IMG/VR virus record: IMGVR_UViG_3300025138_000268
Span: 1-27,447 of that record
Source of the DNA: a virus
Reading direction: 5' to 3' (one strand)
Length of the DNA: 27,447 bases
The translations under genes were made by a program, and so were the position numbers. Positions 17,107 through 25,534 of this stretch are shown here, piece after piece; position 1 is the first letter of the stretch, and the number at the start of each line of letters is the position of its first letter. The notes under the pieces are model-generated. The model did not search any database. It was not told the origin of the DNA and worked only from the letters and a program-made list of their open reading frames with translations.

Positions 17107-18324
17107 TTATGAATTGATAATGCCAGCTAATTTCTGGAACCTCATTACCATTTCATCTGATTCTACAATCGGCTTTTTATTTTCTACTTTTGGTGCAGAC
17201 ATTGATCTAGAAGCTCTACCTAAATTTTCATTTACGTGTTTTTTAGTAGTTGATTTAAACCCTGTATTAACAGTTTCAAATACTAATTTAGTTTCTTTTA
17301 CAGTGCTTGCTTTATCAAAAGCTTCTAATACTTTAACCTTTTGTGTTTCAGTTAAGTTTTTAGATTTAAAGATTTTGTTAGTGTAAAGTAACTTAGCGTT
17401 TAATAAATTGATTTCATTTAACTCAGATCTTAAAGTTTCAACAGTAGCATAAGCTTCTCTTAATTCTTCTTTCATCTTAGAATCACCAGCAAATTTTCTT
17501 CCACCTAAGGCTTTTTCCATGTTTTCAGAATCAGCTCTACGTTGTTTCATATCTTGCTTTTTCTTACCATGTTTAGCGCCTTCAGCATCGTCTAATCGTG
17601 CATCGTACCCTTGTTTTTTCTTTTCATCAATTTCTTCTTTTGCTTCGTCTAACTCAACGTCAACCGCAGTTACCGCATCGTCTTCTACTTCTAACTCACC
17701 ATCTTCATCTACATCTACGTCAACGTCATCTTCAAATGATTCACCAGCTTCTAATTCGCCAGCTCCAACCATATCTTCAATTACGTCTTCGATGAATTTT
17801 TTAAGATCCTCTTCTGACATATCTTCAAGGTCGATATCTTCGTCCTCGTCCATGTCTTCATCAGCATCTTTTTCCCCATCTTTGTAGCCTTCTTCTTCAG
17901 CGTCAGTCTTTTCATCTTCTTTGATGTCTTTCTTGTCGTCTTTAGAATCATCCTCTTCAGATAGTTCTGTTTCTAATTCTGCTAAAATTTCGTTTAAATC
18001 CGAGTCATCTTCCTCTTTGATTTTACGCATTTTTTCAGTTTCGGCCTCAGCTTTATTGTCTGATTTACGGTCGTCACCTTCGCGCTTTTCCTTTTTGGTC
18101 ATGTACTCTTTTTTTTCCTCAACTTTAACATCGTCTTTTTTCGCTTCGTCTACTTTATCGTCCATCTCTTCATCCATCTCCTCCATCTCTTCTAACTTTG
18201 CAGCTAGCATAGATTTGATTTGTGGTTGAAAAGCTTCTTCTAAAGCGATTTTAGCATTTGCAATGGCTGATTCTTTGACAGTCTTTGCATCGGCAATAGC
18301 CTCTTTTAAAAAGTTTCTGTTCAT
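17107..18324 (-). CDS. prohead core / scaffold protein, gp22-like
   Basis: 405 residues, extremely acidic in the middle (long Glu/Asp runs at about 50-230 such as DEDMDEDEDIDLEDMSEEDL) with basic patches. The N-terminus is helical (FLKEAIADAKTVKESAIANA). The C-terminal half holds AYATVETLRSELNEINLLNA and LTETQKVKVLEAFDKA, the helical pattern of T4-type prohead core proteins. Located between the prohead protease and the capsid gene, exactly where gp22 sits in T4. It forms the internal core on which the capsid assembles and is expected to be degraded by the protease. The gene begins a new transcript: a terminator and a 100-nt structured leader precede it. AAGGA lies just before the ATG, one of few Shine-Dalgarno-like sites here. 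Confidence 0.85.
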   Translation of the reverse strand: MNRNFLKEAIADAKTVKESAIANAKIALEEAFQPQIKSMLAAKLEEMEEMDEEMDDKVDEAKKDDVKVEEKKEYMTKKEKREGDDRKSDNKAEAETEKMRKIKEEDDSDLNEILAELETELSEEDDSKDDKKDIKEDEKTDAEEEGYKDGEKDADEDMDEDEDIDLEDMSEEDLKKFIEDVIEDMVGAGELEAGESFEDDVDVDVDEDGELEVEDDAVTAVDVELDEAKEEIDEKKKQGYDARLDDAEGAKHGKKKQDMKQRRADSENMEKALGGRKFAGDSKMKEELREAYATVETLRSELNEINLLNAKLLYTNKIFKSKNLTETQKVKVLEAFDKASTVKETKLVFETVNTGFKSTTKKHVNENLGRASRSMSAPKVENKKPIVESDEMVMRFQKLAGIINS

Positions 18325-18346
18325 TTTCCTTAATTTTTTTTGGAAG

Positions 18347-18366
18347 TACGATTATTTGGAATCGTA
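18347..18366 (-). promoter_or_regulatory. hairpin in the scaffold-gene leader (proximal)
   Basis: Perfect 7-bp inverted repeat on the minus strand, TACGATT - 6 nt - AATCGTA, 22 nt before the scaffold ATG. Not followed by a T run, so not a terminator. May stabilise or regulate the scaffold-capsid mRNA. Confidence 0.45.
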
Positions 18367-18387
18367 ATAAGAATTATTATTAATCGA

Positions 18388-18408
18388 ATGTCATATAAGA
18401 GATGACAT
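18388..18408 (-). promoter_or_regulatory. hairpin in the scaffold-gene leader (distal)
   Basis: Perfect 7-bp inverted repeat ATGTCAT - 7 nt - ATGACAT in the same leader as the proximal hairpin. It could be an mRNA stem or a dyad operator for a DNA-binding protein. Confidence 0.45.
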
Positions 18409-18426
18409 ATTATGCTTATACGTATA

Positions 18427-18435
18427 TGTAAATAT
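18427..18435 (-). promoter_or_regulatory. ATATTTACA, one-mismatch copy of the gap motif
   Basis: Differs at one base from ATATTTATA. It lies 9 nt downstream of the terminator after the prohead protease and about 100 nt before the scaffold ATG, a promoter-like position. TACGTATA follows closely. Confidence 0.35.
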
Positions 18436-18447
18436 TTAAAAATAATA

Positions 18448-18479
18448 AAGAAAAAGCGCCTCTTCTAAAAGAAAGCGCT
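18448..18479 (-). terminator. terminator after the prohead protease gene
   Basis: Minus strand: AGCGC and GCGCT arms with an inner TTCT/AGAA stem separated by a small asymmetric bulge, a short loop, then TTTTTCTTT. It lies 26 bp after the protease stop. Weaker than the capsid terminator because of the bulge. Confidence 0.7.
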
Positions 18480-18504
18480 AATTCCGGTTCACAGGATAAA
18501 ATTG

Positions 18505-19113
18505 TTATGTTATAGGGCAAGAACCATTTGCACAAAGTATTTCTGTTATAATAGAATTTAATTTTTTATATTTATTTGATTTAGGTATTTCTATACCTTC
18601 TTTTACTAAATGCATAAATGAATCTGGGTTTGAGGGTGTTGAAACAAAATCCCAACATAATAATTCAAAATCATCTTGTACTTCTTGTACTTCCCCCATT
18701 GGTTTTAAACTACCCATTCCTCGAGAAGAAACACCAACTGTAATTCCACTTTCTACTAATGCCTTTAGTATATTTCCTGCTGGAGTAGGTAAAATTTCTA
18801 TTTTACCCATTACATTATCTCCATCCCACCAAACATCTTTTATATTATGTGATACATTTTTTAGATTAATTATAGTATCATCTGGGTGATCTAATTCACC
18901 CATTGCTCTATTTTCTTCTACTAGGACTTTATACTTATCAATTTCTCTATCCCATAGTTCTTTAGAATAATATCTACCATTACCGTTTTTAACTTCAGCA
19001 GTAGCTAATATTCCTTCAACTAAAGGATTACCCGCCTCAGAAATTTTTTTTTCTGATAAAGATTTAGGCATGGCTGTAAATAGCCTTGTTTCAACAAGTA
19101 CTTGCTTATCCAT
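18505..19113 (-). CDS. prohead maturation protease, gp21-like
   Basis: 202 residues. Conserved features of the T4 gp21-type serine protease are present: NGNGRYYSKELWDREI (43-58), MGELDHP with the catalytic His76, ITVGVSSRGMGS with Ser129/130 as nucleophile region, and WDFVSTPSNPDSF with a conserved Asp near 154. The enzyme cleaves scaffold and capsid proteins inside the prohead before DNA packaging. It sits directly upstream of the scaffold and capsid genes, its substrates. The start is 4 bp after the preceding stop. The C-terminal 45 residues (after HLVKEG) are Lys/Asn/Ile-rich and end in CANGSCPIT. Confidence 0.9.
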   Translation of the reverse strand: MDKQVLVETRLFTAMPKSLSEKKISEAGNPLVEGILATAEVKNGNGRYYSKELWDREIDKYKVLVEENRAMGELDHPDDTIINLKNVSHNIKDVWWDGDNVMGKIEILPTPAGNILKALVESGITVGVSSRGMGSLKPMGEVQEVQDDFELLCWDFVSTPSNPDSFMHLVKEGIEIPKSNKYKKLNSIITEILCANGSCPIT

Positions 19114-19117
19114 ATTT

Positions 19118-20329
19118 TTAGTTTTCTCTAAATTTCTTTAAACCAGAATAAGATTCAGGATTATCATTTGAACCTTCATTAGAGTTATCATTAGAATTTT
19201 CATCAGATCCCGCATTGCTTTCTTCTGCAATTTCTTCTCCGGCATTATTTCTAAATGCTCTTTCTGATGTGTCAGAATTTGATGCTCCTGCATAGTTTGA
19301 GGAACCCATATCTTCATCTACAATTTCTTTTTTGTAAGCTTTACCACACATTTTTTCATAAAGTTTTTCCATCTTCATTTTTCTTCTTTCAAGATCTTTA
19401 ACTTCACGTTGCATTCCCTTTATTTTAGTTTTATCAACTAATTCAGATAAACTTTCATCTTCAGTAACCATAGAAAGTCTTGTGTTTTTCTTTTCTATAA
19501 TTTCATCAATATGTGCAATCTTAGCTTCTAAAGCAACAACTTGAGATTGTTTATCAATTTCAGCTAATTTACTATCTAATGTTTCTTTTTTTACTTTCTT
19601 TTTAGCAACTGGCTTTTCACCTAATGGGCCGCTTTCCATTAAATCTATTAATGATATCATTTTATTTTCTTTTAATTTTACTTTTTCCATTTGATCAGAT
19701 TTGCTTGCTGTTAAACCTGGTGCTTCATCTGTGTATCCTAACTTATCAATACCAAATGCGGCATTTTTAATATAATATAAAGGATCACTTGCTAAATTTT
19801 TAGCTACTAATTTTTGTGCTTTTTCTATTGCATCCCCTAAATCAGCATCTGATACTGTTTCTCTAATTTTATCCATTTCAAATTTAACACCTAATCTAAA
19901 TTCTTCTCCATTTAAAGTATCATAATTATCTTTATTAGGTGTATTATCAAAATTGTGAGAATCTATATCTTCAACTTGTTTAGCTACTTTACTAGAATCA
20001 ACTTTAACGGCTTCATCTGCTTTAGACTCTTTTGTTTGAGCTATGTGTGATGGAGGAAATCTATTTGGGTTTTTAGGATTAGCTTCTTTAATAACTTTCA
20101 TATTATCATTAAATATTGTAAACCAATCTTTTGATTTTGTTGGATTAACTATCCCAGCTAAATTTTCTGTTATTACAGATCTATTTAATAGTATTTCTTC
20201 TGCTTGTTTAAATGTAGCAGAATTAACTATCATATGAGAGTAATTTCTTTTAACCTCTTTAAGGAAAATTTCTTTACTACCTTTTCCATTTTTTATTTGG
20301 TTATACTGTTCTTGTATTGTTTTTGCCAT
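19118..20329 (-). CDS. unrecognised coiled-coil protein of the prohead cluster
   Basis: 403 residues, no family recognised. The N-terminal part is helical (KEIFLKEVKRNYSHMIVNSA). A mid segment with GVKFEMDKIRETVSDADLGD and AFGIDKLGYTDEAPGL looks folded. Residues about 250-330 form a strongly charged coiled coil (KGMQREVKDLERRKMKMEKL). The last ~55 residues are a low-complexity Asn/Ser/Glu/Gly tail. Between portal and protease genes, with 1 bp and 4 bp gaps, it is probably made with the prohead proteins and could be an internal or core component. No signal peptide or membrane segment. The function is unknown. Confidence 0.7.
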   Translation of the reverse strand: MAKTIQEQYNQIKNGKGSKEIFLKEVKRNYSHMIVNSATFKQAEEILLNRSVITENLAGIVNPTKSKDWFTIFNDNMKVIKEANPKNPNRFPPSHIAQTKESKADEAVKVDSSKVAKQVEDIDSHNFDNTPNKDNYDTLNGEEFRLGVKFEMDKIRETVSDADLGDAIEKAQKLVAKNLASDPLYYIKNAAFGIDKLGYTDEAPGLTASKSDQMEKVKLKENKMISLIDLMESGPLGEKPVAKKKVKKETLDSKLAEIDKQSQVVALEAKIAHIDEIIEKKNTRLSMVTEDESLSELVDKTKIKGMQREVKDLERRKMKMEKLYEKMCGKAYKKEIVDEDMGSSNYAGASNSDTSERAFRNNAGEEIAEESNAGSDENSNDNSNEGSNDNPESYSGLKKFREN

Positions 20330-20330
20330 T

Positions 20331-21149
20331 TTATTCGCCTTTTAATAAGTCTTTAATATCTTTAATATAGTCTAAAACTAAATCTGTTGGTTTAACAACA
20401 GAATATGATGAGGGATTATCATTATAATATTCACTCGTTTCATTTTTAGCATTGCTCAACATTTTATAAATATCATTAAGTTCCTGTTCAATTGCATCAA
20501 ATGCTTTGATTCTTTTATTTTGATATTCTTTTTGATCCTCAAATAATTGTTTTACATCTAACTTTGAACCCTTTTGTACGTAATTTCCTGCTTTATCTTT
20601 AGGAACTAATTTATACCCATATGCATCTAAATTAATATTTTCATTTAAATTTTCAGGTATAGGTTCCTGTTTCTTTTTAGGTTTTCTAAATGCATAAGGT
20701 GTTAAAAAAGCACCTGCTGCTCCAGATGTTGACATTTCATCTATTTCTTCTTCAGTAAGTTGTCCTTTTAACTGAGCATAAAATGCTGGGTATTCTTTTC
20801 TTAAATGTGTTCTAAATTTATTATATGTATCTTTTTGTTGATCATATATAGCTCTTAAAACCTCATCATCTCTTACAGATTCACCTCTAATTAAATCATT
20901 AGCTGCATCTCTAGAATCTTTTAATTGTTTAATTAATTCTCCAAAAGAGGGTAAAGTTATTATAGTATGTGAAATTCCCCCACCTTCAGATGTTTTTTCA
21001 TATTTAAAATAAGTATCACCATCATCAGATATAAAATCTCTATTATCCCAAGGACCATATCTTTTTTCAATCCATGCTATTAATTTTGGATCTGTTGGCT
21101 TTTTAGCCTCTTTAATTATAGTAATTATTTTATTTATAATATTACTCAT
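20331..21149 (-). CDS. unrecognised protein of the prohead cluster
   Basis: 272 residues, no family recognised. It begins with an amphipathic helix (MSNIINKIITIIKEAKKP), then WIEKRYGPWDNRDFISDDGD. At about 138-152 is IDEMSTSGAAGAFLTPYAF, followed by a basic patch KPKKKQEP; I have an impression of similar 'E(M/I)xTxGxxGxxxTPxAF' segments in marine phage structural-module proteins. The second half is helical and charged. The start overlaps the upstream gene by 8 bp, suggesting translational coupling, and the end is 1 bp from the next start. A prohead-core or portal-associated role is a guess from position only. Confidence 0.7.
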   Translation of the reverse strand: MSNIINKIITIIKEAKKPTDPKLIAWIEKRYGPWDNRDFISDDGDTYFKYEKTSEGGGISHTIITLPSFGELIKQLKDSRDAANDLIRGESVRDDEVLRAIYDQQKDTYNKFRTHLRKEYPAFYAQLKGQLTEEEIDEMSTSGAAGAFLTPYAFRKPKKKQEPIPENLNENINLDAYGYKLVPKDKAGNYVQKGSKLDVKQLFEDQKEYQNKRIKAFDAIEQELNDIYKMLSNAKNETSEYYNDNPSSYSVVKPTDLVLDYIKDIKDLLKGE

Positions 21150-21999
21150 TAGTTATAATTAATTCTTCTAATAATGAATGGTATTGGAGTAAATCTACTA
21201 AGTGATTATTTTTAACTACTGTTCTTTTATTAATTTCTACTATTAATTTATCAATTTCTTGTAGTTTAATTTTTGTAGTTTGATCTTTAAGTTTATTAGT
21301 TTCAATTTTTAATAAAGATTTAATATTTAATATTTCTTTATTATAAAATTCTTTTAATAGAGGACCATTATCAGCTGAGTTGATGAATTCCTTTAATACT
21401 AATTTTTGTTTAACATTTAAATTATCATACTTAGTATTAAAATTTTCTAGTAAAACATGATAGGTTAATGTACGTAAATCCTTATCATAAGATTTAAATT
21501 CTTCTAAAACTACATCTTTAATTTTAACTTTATCTATTTTTTGGTTAGTTACACTTTCTAATACAATAACCTTATTATCTATAATTTGTTGAGAATTAAT
21601 AGATTTTGTCGTATTGTATATTTCTAATAAAGTATAAAAGGATGCTTGAGATTTGTAATCTGAAAGTTTTGTTTTAAATAAATCTTCAACATCATAATGA
21701 TTTTTTAACTCTTTTATTAAGTTATATTTTTCATTTTTTAATTTAGATCTGTTAAGTTTTTTAGATTGTTCTAAAATAGTACTTAATGTTACATTTGCTT
21801 TAGACTCTGTTAATCTTTTATTGGAAAACATAGTTTCATACAATTTATATTCCTTTCCTAACTCTGTATTTACAAAGTATTCTTTGATTATTTTAATTGC
21901 TGGTGATGTTATCCCAGATAAAGTGTCCCCTGTTATTTTTTTAACTAATATCTCAAAGAGAATACCAGTATTTTTAAATTTTGAGTGTTTTATATACAT
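21142..21999 (-). CDS. unrecognised Lys/Leu-rich helical protein after the portal
   Basis: 285 residues from the ATG at 21999; a TTG one codon upstream could extend it by one residue, but the ATG is the natural choice (MYIKHSKFKNTGILFEILVK). It is almost entirely helical in appearance and rich in Lys, Leu, Ile and Asn, with GILFEILVKKITGDTLSG at the start and LVDLLQYHSLLEELIITNE at the end. No catalytic motif, membrane span or signal peptide. An ATATTTATA motif lies 15 nt before the ATG. It follows the portal gene by 31 bp and overlaps the next gene by 8 bp. The function is unknown; virion assembly is likely from position. Confidence 0.72.
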   Translation of the reverse strand: MYIKHSKFKNTGILFEILVKKITGDTLSGITSPAIKIIKEYFVNTELGKEYKLYETMFSNKRLTESKANVTLSTILEQSKKLNRSKLKNEKYNLIKELKNHYDVEDLFKTKLSDYKSQASFYTLLEIYNTTKSINSQQIIDNKVIVLESVTNQKIDKVKIKDVVLEEFKSYDKDLRTLTYHVLLENFNTKYDNLNVKQKLVLKEFINSADNGPLLKEFYNKEILNIKSLLKIETNKLKDQTTKIKLQEIDKLIVEINKRTVVKNNHLVDLLQYHSLLEELIITNE

Positions 22000-22014
22000 C
22001 AATATTTATTTTAG

Positions 22015-22023
22015 TATAAATAT
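22015..22023 (-). promoter_or_regulatory. ATATTTATA motif downstream of the portal gene
   Basis: Copy of the recurring motif, 15 nt before the ATG at 21999, inside the short gap after the portal stop. Promoter or processing role inferred from recurrence. Confidence 0.4.
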
Positions 22024-22030
22024 ATTAAGA

Positions 22031-23941
22031 TTATTGTTCCTTAATATTTGATTCATCAAGAAGCGAACTTTTCGCATTATTATGTTCAAATACTAACTTT
22101 TTTTCTGTCGGTATTGATTTTAAAATATCCTGGTGTTGTAAAAATGCTTTTTGAGATTCTAAAGCTAATGGAGATTTATTAGTATCTGTAGCATCTTTTT
22201 TCATACCAGCAGCTCCTAATCTATCTTTTCCAAAATTATCATCTTGCGTATTTCGTTTAGTTACTTTTTTAGCTGGTCTCCCTAATGGTGTTTTATCTTT
22301 AGTTCCATCTTTATAACCATCAGGTACATTACCTGGATCTGAGTACATTCTACCACTACCATATAGTGAAGCTAAATCATGAGGAGTACCATATGATTTT
22401 CCAGTTTCAATAGGATCATTACCTTCTGCTTTTATTTGATCTATTCTAAATCCTCTTTTAGCATCTTCTCTAATTAAATCTCTATATTCTTCAAATTGAT
22501 CTTCACTTAAATGGAAGATATGTTCGTAAATCCAATCCGTTGGTAGTAAATTAGTTTCCTGCATTTGTGCTGCTAAATCTACCTTATCTTTCATTAATGC
22601 TATTCTTTCTTGATCATATATAATTGAAGGATTGGTTAATGATAATTCAAAATTACCTAATTGTTCATCCCTATAACCTTGAGTATATAAATGAACTAAT
22701 GCTATTTTATATAATTCAGATACTATAATTCTTTGTATACGTTCTATTGTACGAGCAAATCTAATATCTTGTGCAGCTAATGTAGCTTTACCTTCTACAT
22801 TTTCATCATAACCCATAAATGCTTTAGGAACTTTTAAAGCAGCAAATAATTTATCTCTTAAATATTCAACATCTTCAATTCCATTCCATTGTAGTCCATT
22901 TAGATTTTCTATTTTTGTTGCTTGATCATTTCCTCTAACTGGTATATAATAATCTTCTAATATATTTTGCATATTATATTTTAAATTATATTCACCTGTC
23001 TTTTCATCTATAAAAGGAGTACGTTTTAATTTACTTAATGTTTTTTCCATAAATGCATCTACCTCATTTGGAGGGATTGCTCCAACATTCATATAAAAAA
23101 TACGTTTTTCAGGTGCACGTACAATTCTATGAATTAACATTGCATCTTCCATTAACACATACTGTTTAAATATTTTTCTTGCGGGTTCAATATATGATCT
23201 ACCATAAGGTAAAAAATTCATGTCAGATAATAATCTAAAATGAGCCATTTCATAATTATCAAATATTATTCCTCCAGCTTGTTCACCAGAATTAGGAACA
23301 TTATAATAACCATATGAAGAAGTTGATATTCCATCTGGTTCAAATCTATATTTTACTTCTGCAGGATTAATTTTTTTACCATCTTCCCCATATCCAACTC
23401 CTCCTTCAAGTCTTTCAATATGAAATGCAGTATAAGGTATTACATTATATACACCAAATTTTTCTGCTATTTCTAACTTTAAGAAAAAATCTCCGTATTT
23501 ACACATATTCCTAATCCAGGGCCAAAGATTAAATTCTACATTAAGAACATCATAAAATAAATTATATAGAATTTTTTGTATATCTTCATCTGCAGATTTG
23601 ATTTGTAATACTTCTCCCATATCATTTTTAAGAGTAGCTTCATCAGCTATAATATCTAAAGCAGATGCAACAATAGCATCCATATCCATTGCATCATAAT
23701 CAGAATACAACAAAGGACGCATTGCCTGGTAGTTAAATGATAATTGTTGACCATATATTGATGTTCCAGCATTAGAATATATTCTATTAAATCTATCAAC
23801 TAATGAGTTTGTTTCTAATTCACCAGTTTGTTGTGCTTTGTTAACATCAAATACTTTAAGTTGATCACCACCAACATTACGAATTATTACGTCTGTTGAA
23901 AATAATCTTTGAAGTCTTGAAAATAAACCTTTATCTGCCAT
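22031..23941 (-). CDS. portal vertex protein, gp20-like
   Basis: 636 residues. Matches T4-type gp20 in several blocks: MRPLLYSDYDAMDMDAIVAS followed by ALDIIADEATLKN (about 73-105), IVRAPEKRIFYMNVG, NILEDYYIPVRGND followed by TKIENL, LRDKLFAALKVPKAFMGYDE and RFARTIERIQRIIVSELYKI. The portal forms the dodecameric ring at one capsid vertex, starts prohead assembly and is the DNA channel. The C-terminal ~100 residues are hydrophilic and Lys/Asp/Gly-rich. It is next after the terminase with a 21-bp gap; in T4 the sheath and tube genes (18, 19) lie between these two. The start ATG fits MADKGLFSRLQRLFSTD and is preceded by AAAAAACAAATAAA rather than a Shine-Dalgarno sequence. Confidence 0.94.
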   Translation of the reverse strand: MADKGLFSRLQRLFSTDVIIRNVGGDQLKVFDVNKAQQTGELETNSLVDRFNRIYSNAGTSIYGQQLSFNYQAMRPLLYSDYDAMDMDAIVASALDIIADEATLKNDMGEVLQIKSADEDIQKILYNLFYDVLNVEFNLWPWIRNMCKYGDFFLKLEIAEKFGVYNVIPYTAFHIERLEGGVGYGEDGKKINPAEVKYRFEPDGISTSSYGYYNVPNSGEQAGGIIFDNYEMAHFRLLSDMNFLPYGRSYIEPARKIFKQYVLMEDAMLIHRIVRAPEKRIFYMNVGAIPPNEVDAFMEKTLSKLKRTPFIDEKTGEYNLKYNMQNILEDYYIPVRGNDQATKIENLNGLQWNGIEDVEYLRDKLFAALKVPKAFMGYDENVEGKATLAAQDIRFARTIERIQRIIVSELYKIALVHLYTQGYRDEQLGNFELSLTNPSIIYDQERIALMKDKVDLAAQMQETNLLPTDWIYEHIFHLSEDQFEEYRDLIREDAKRGFRIDQIKAEGNDPIETGKSYGTPHDLASLYGSGRMYSDPGNVPDGYKDGTKDKTPLGRPAKKVTKRNTQDDNFGKDRLGAAGMKKDATDTNKSPLALESQKAFLQHQDILKSIPTEKKLVFEHNNAKSSLLDESNIKEQ

Positions 23942-23954
23942 TTTATTTGTTTTT

Positions 23955-23963
23955 TATAAATAT
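23955..23963 (-). promoter_or_regulatory. ATATTTATA motif upstream of the portal gene
   Basis: Copy of the recurring motif, 13 nt before the portal ATG; the TGA stop of the terminase gene touches it (TGATATTTATA). Confidence 0.42.
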
Positions 23964-25531
23964 CATATTAACCAACTTATATCATGGTCTTTACCATCTA
24001 TGTTAGCACTATATGGATTTTTTGCACTATTAGATGCATACCCCCCACTATATGATATTTTATTACTTTTTACACTACTTAATGATGCTCGTGCCATGTC
24101 TAAACTTTGTTGTTGGAATTTTAATGATGTGTCTCGTAGAAACATACCAATTCCAAATGACATAACCAAATCATCATTGTAGCCTGTTTGTGCTTCTGGT
24201 CTCCCATTTTTCCAGATAAATACTTTCATTTCTTCAAGTAAACGTTTTGAACGAATAATTACGGATCTATCACCAACAAATTCTCTAAATTTATTAATAC
24301 AAAGTGGTCTTGTTCTCATTGACATAGTAAACCCAGGTACCATTTCGGAATTACCTTCATACACTCTTAAATATGACTCTGCTGTTAATTGATCTGATTT
24401 AGGGGATTGATATAAATTTCTATATCCTCTCTCTTGAATAGCATCTAAAGTTGCCCAACCTATATTAGCATTTTCTACTGCTAACATAGCATTATTATAT
24501 TCAGTAGCTAATCCTGTGAGGAAAAAACCAAATTCTTTAGGAGGCATTTGTCCTCTATATTCAGCTACTTGAGTATTAGTTTTAATATCCATAACATGAC
24601 ATGCAGAATAATCTTTACCATCTCCTCGAGCTACATCAGCTACAACCATATATTCTCTTGAATAATCTGCTGCTTCCCAAACCCATAAATTTTGATCTAC
24701 ACCTCTTCTTTCCATAGGATCTTTAATAGTAGAGGTATTTAAAAAATCAATCCATTCAGAATGGAATACTATATCACCAGATGTACTAAAGTCACAATCA
24801 CATTCTTGTGAAGCCATTCTAGGATCACCTAATAATTCATCTTGTCTATCTCTCCATGATTGATCTCTTTCAGGGTGGACATGCCATGGTAATTTAATTG
24901 GTAAAAAATCATTTTCTTTATTTTCAGCTGATACCCATGTTTTATGAAACCAATTTCCAGTTCCATAAGGTGTACTTAATACTATAGCACCACCACCCGT
25001 TGCTAATGTTTGTTGAGCTGATGCCCAAATTTCACCAATTTGTTCAATAAATGCTGCTTCATCAATTAATAATAAAGATACTGCTTCTGATCTACCAGCA
25101 TCACTTGATGCTGATGTTGCCTTAATAATTGAACCATTACTAAGTCTAAGTGATAATTTATTATTTTCAGGAGCATCTATTTTTAACCATGAAGGTAAAT
25201 TATCATACATAAATTTTACCTTAGTAACCATATTACGAGCTGTTTCTTGCTTAGTTGCAATACATAATACGTTTTTATCTTTATGAAATAACATTAACCA
25301 TAAAGAATAACCTGCTGATAATGTTGAAATTCCTAATTGTCTTGATTTTAAAATTATAGAATAAGGATTTTCTTGCATTAAATGTAATACTTTTTCTTGA
25401 AAAGGGTACAAATTAAATAATATTCTTCCTCTTTGTGGGTGTTGAATATTGCAATATTTTTTCATAAAATGTACAGGATCTTTAGCACATTTTATATATT
25501 CTTGTCTTATTATTTTTTTTAAATCTGACAT
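23963..25531 (-). CDS. terminase large subunit, gp17-like
   Basis: 522 residues. The ATPase domain has Walker A-like SRQLGIST (63-70), Walker B LLLIDEAAF (Asp157, Glu158) and coupling motif STPYGTGNW. The nuclease domain shows acidic sites in VVADVARGDGKDYSA, AVENANIGW and GYNDDLVMSFGIG. This is the motor that drives DNA into the prohead and cuts the concatemer, docking on the portal encoded next to it. It is slightly shorter than T4 gp17 (610) but complete in motifs. The ATG is 3 bp after the preceding stop. No small terminase subunit (gp16) was recognised upstream. Confidence 0.96.
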   Translation of the reverse strand: MSDLKKIIRQEYIKCAKDPVHFMKKYCNIQHPQRGRILFNLYPFQEKVLHLMQENPYSIILKSRQLGISTLSAGYSLWLMLFHKDKNVLCIATKQETARNMVTKVKFMYDNLPSWLKIDAPENNKLSLRLSNGSIIKATSASSDAGRSEAVSLLLIDEAAFIEQIGEIWASAQQTLATGGGAIVLSTPYGTGNWFHKTWVSAENKENDFLPIKLPWHVHPERDQSWRDRQDELLGDPRMASQECDCDFSTSGDIVFHSEWIDFLNTSTIKDPMERRGVDQNLWVWEAADYSREYMVVADVARGDGKDYSACHVMDIKTNTQVAEYRGQMPPKEFGFFLTGLATEYNNAMLAVENANIGWATLDAIQERGYRNLYQSPKSDQLTAESYLRVYEGNSEMVPGFTMSMRTRPLCINKFREFVGDRSVIIRSKRLLEEMKVFIWKNGRPEAQTGYNDDLVMSFGIGMFLRDTSLKFQQQSLDMARASLSSVKSNKISYSGGYASNSAKNPYSANIDGKDHDISWLI

Positions 25532-25534
25532 TAA

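Noticed and set aside
17114-18229. Ser/Phe-rich plus-strand frames opposite the scaffold gene
   Set aside because: Complement of the Asp/Glu-rich scaffold coding sequence (GAA/GAT read as TTC/ATC); no start context and opposite orientation.
20465-20473. ATATTTATA (minus strand) inside the 272-residue gene, in front of an internal ATG
   Set aside because: A good match to the gap motif, but it lies in the middle of a long coding frame with no gap or terminator nearby; a chance occurrence is expected in AT-rich DNA. Kept as a caution against over-reading the motif.
22000-22002. TTG start for the gene after the portal
   Set aside because: An ATG immediately follows in frame and fits the motif spacing better, so the start was set at 21999.
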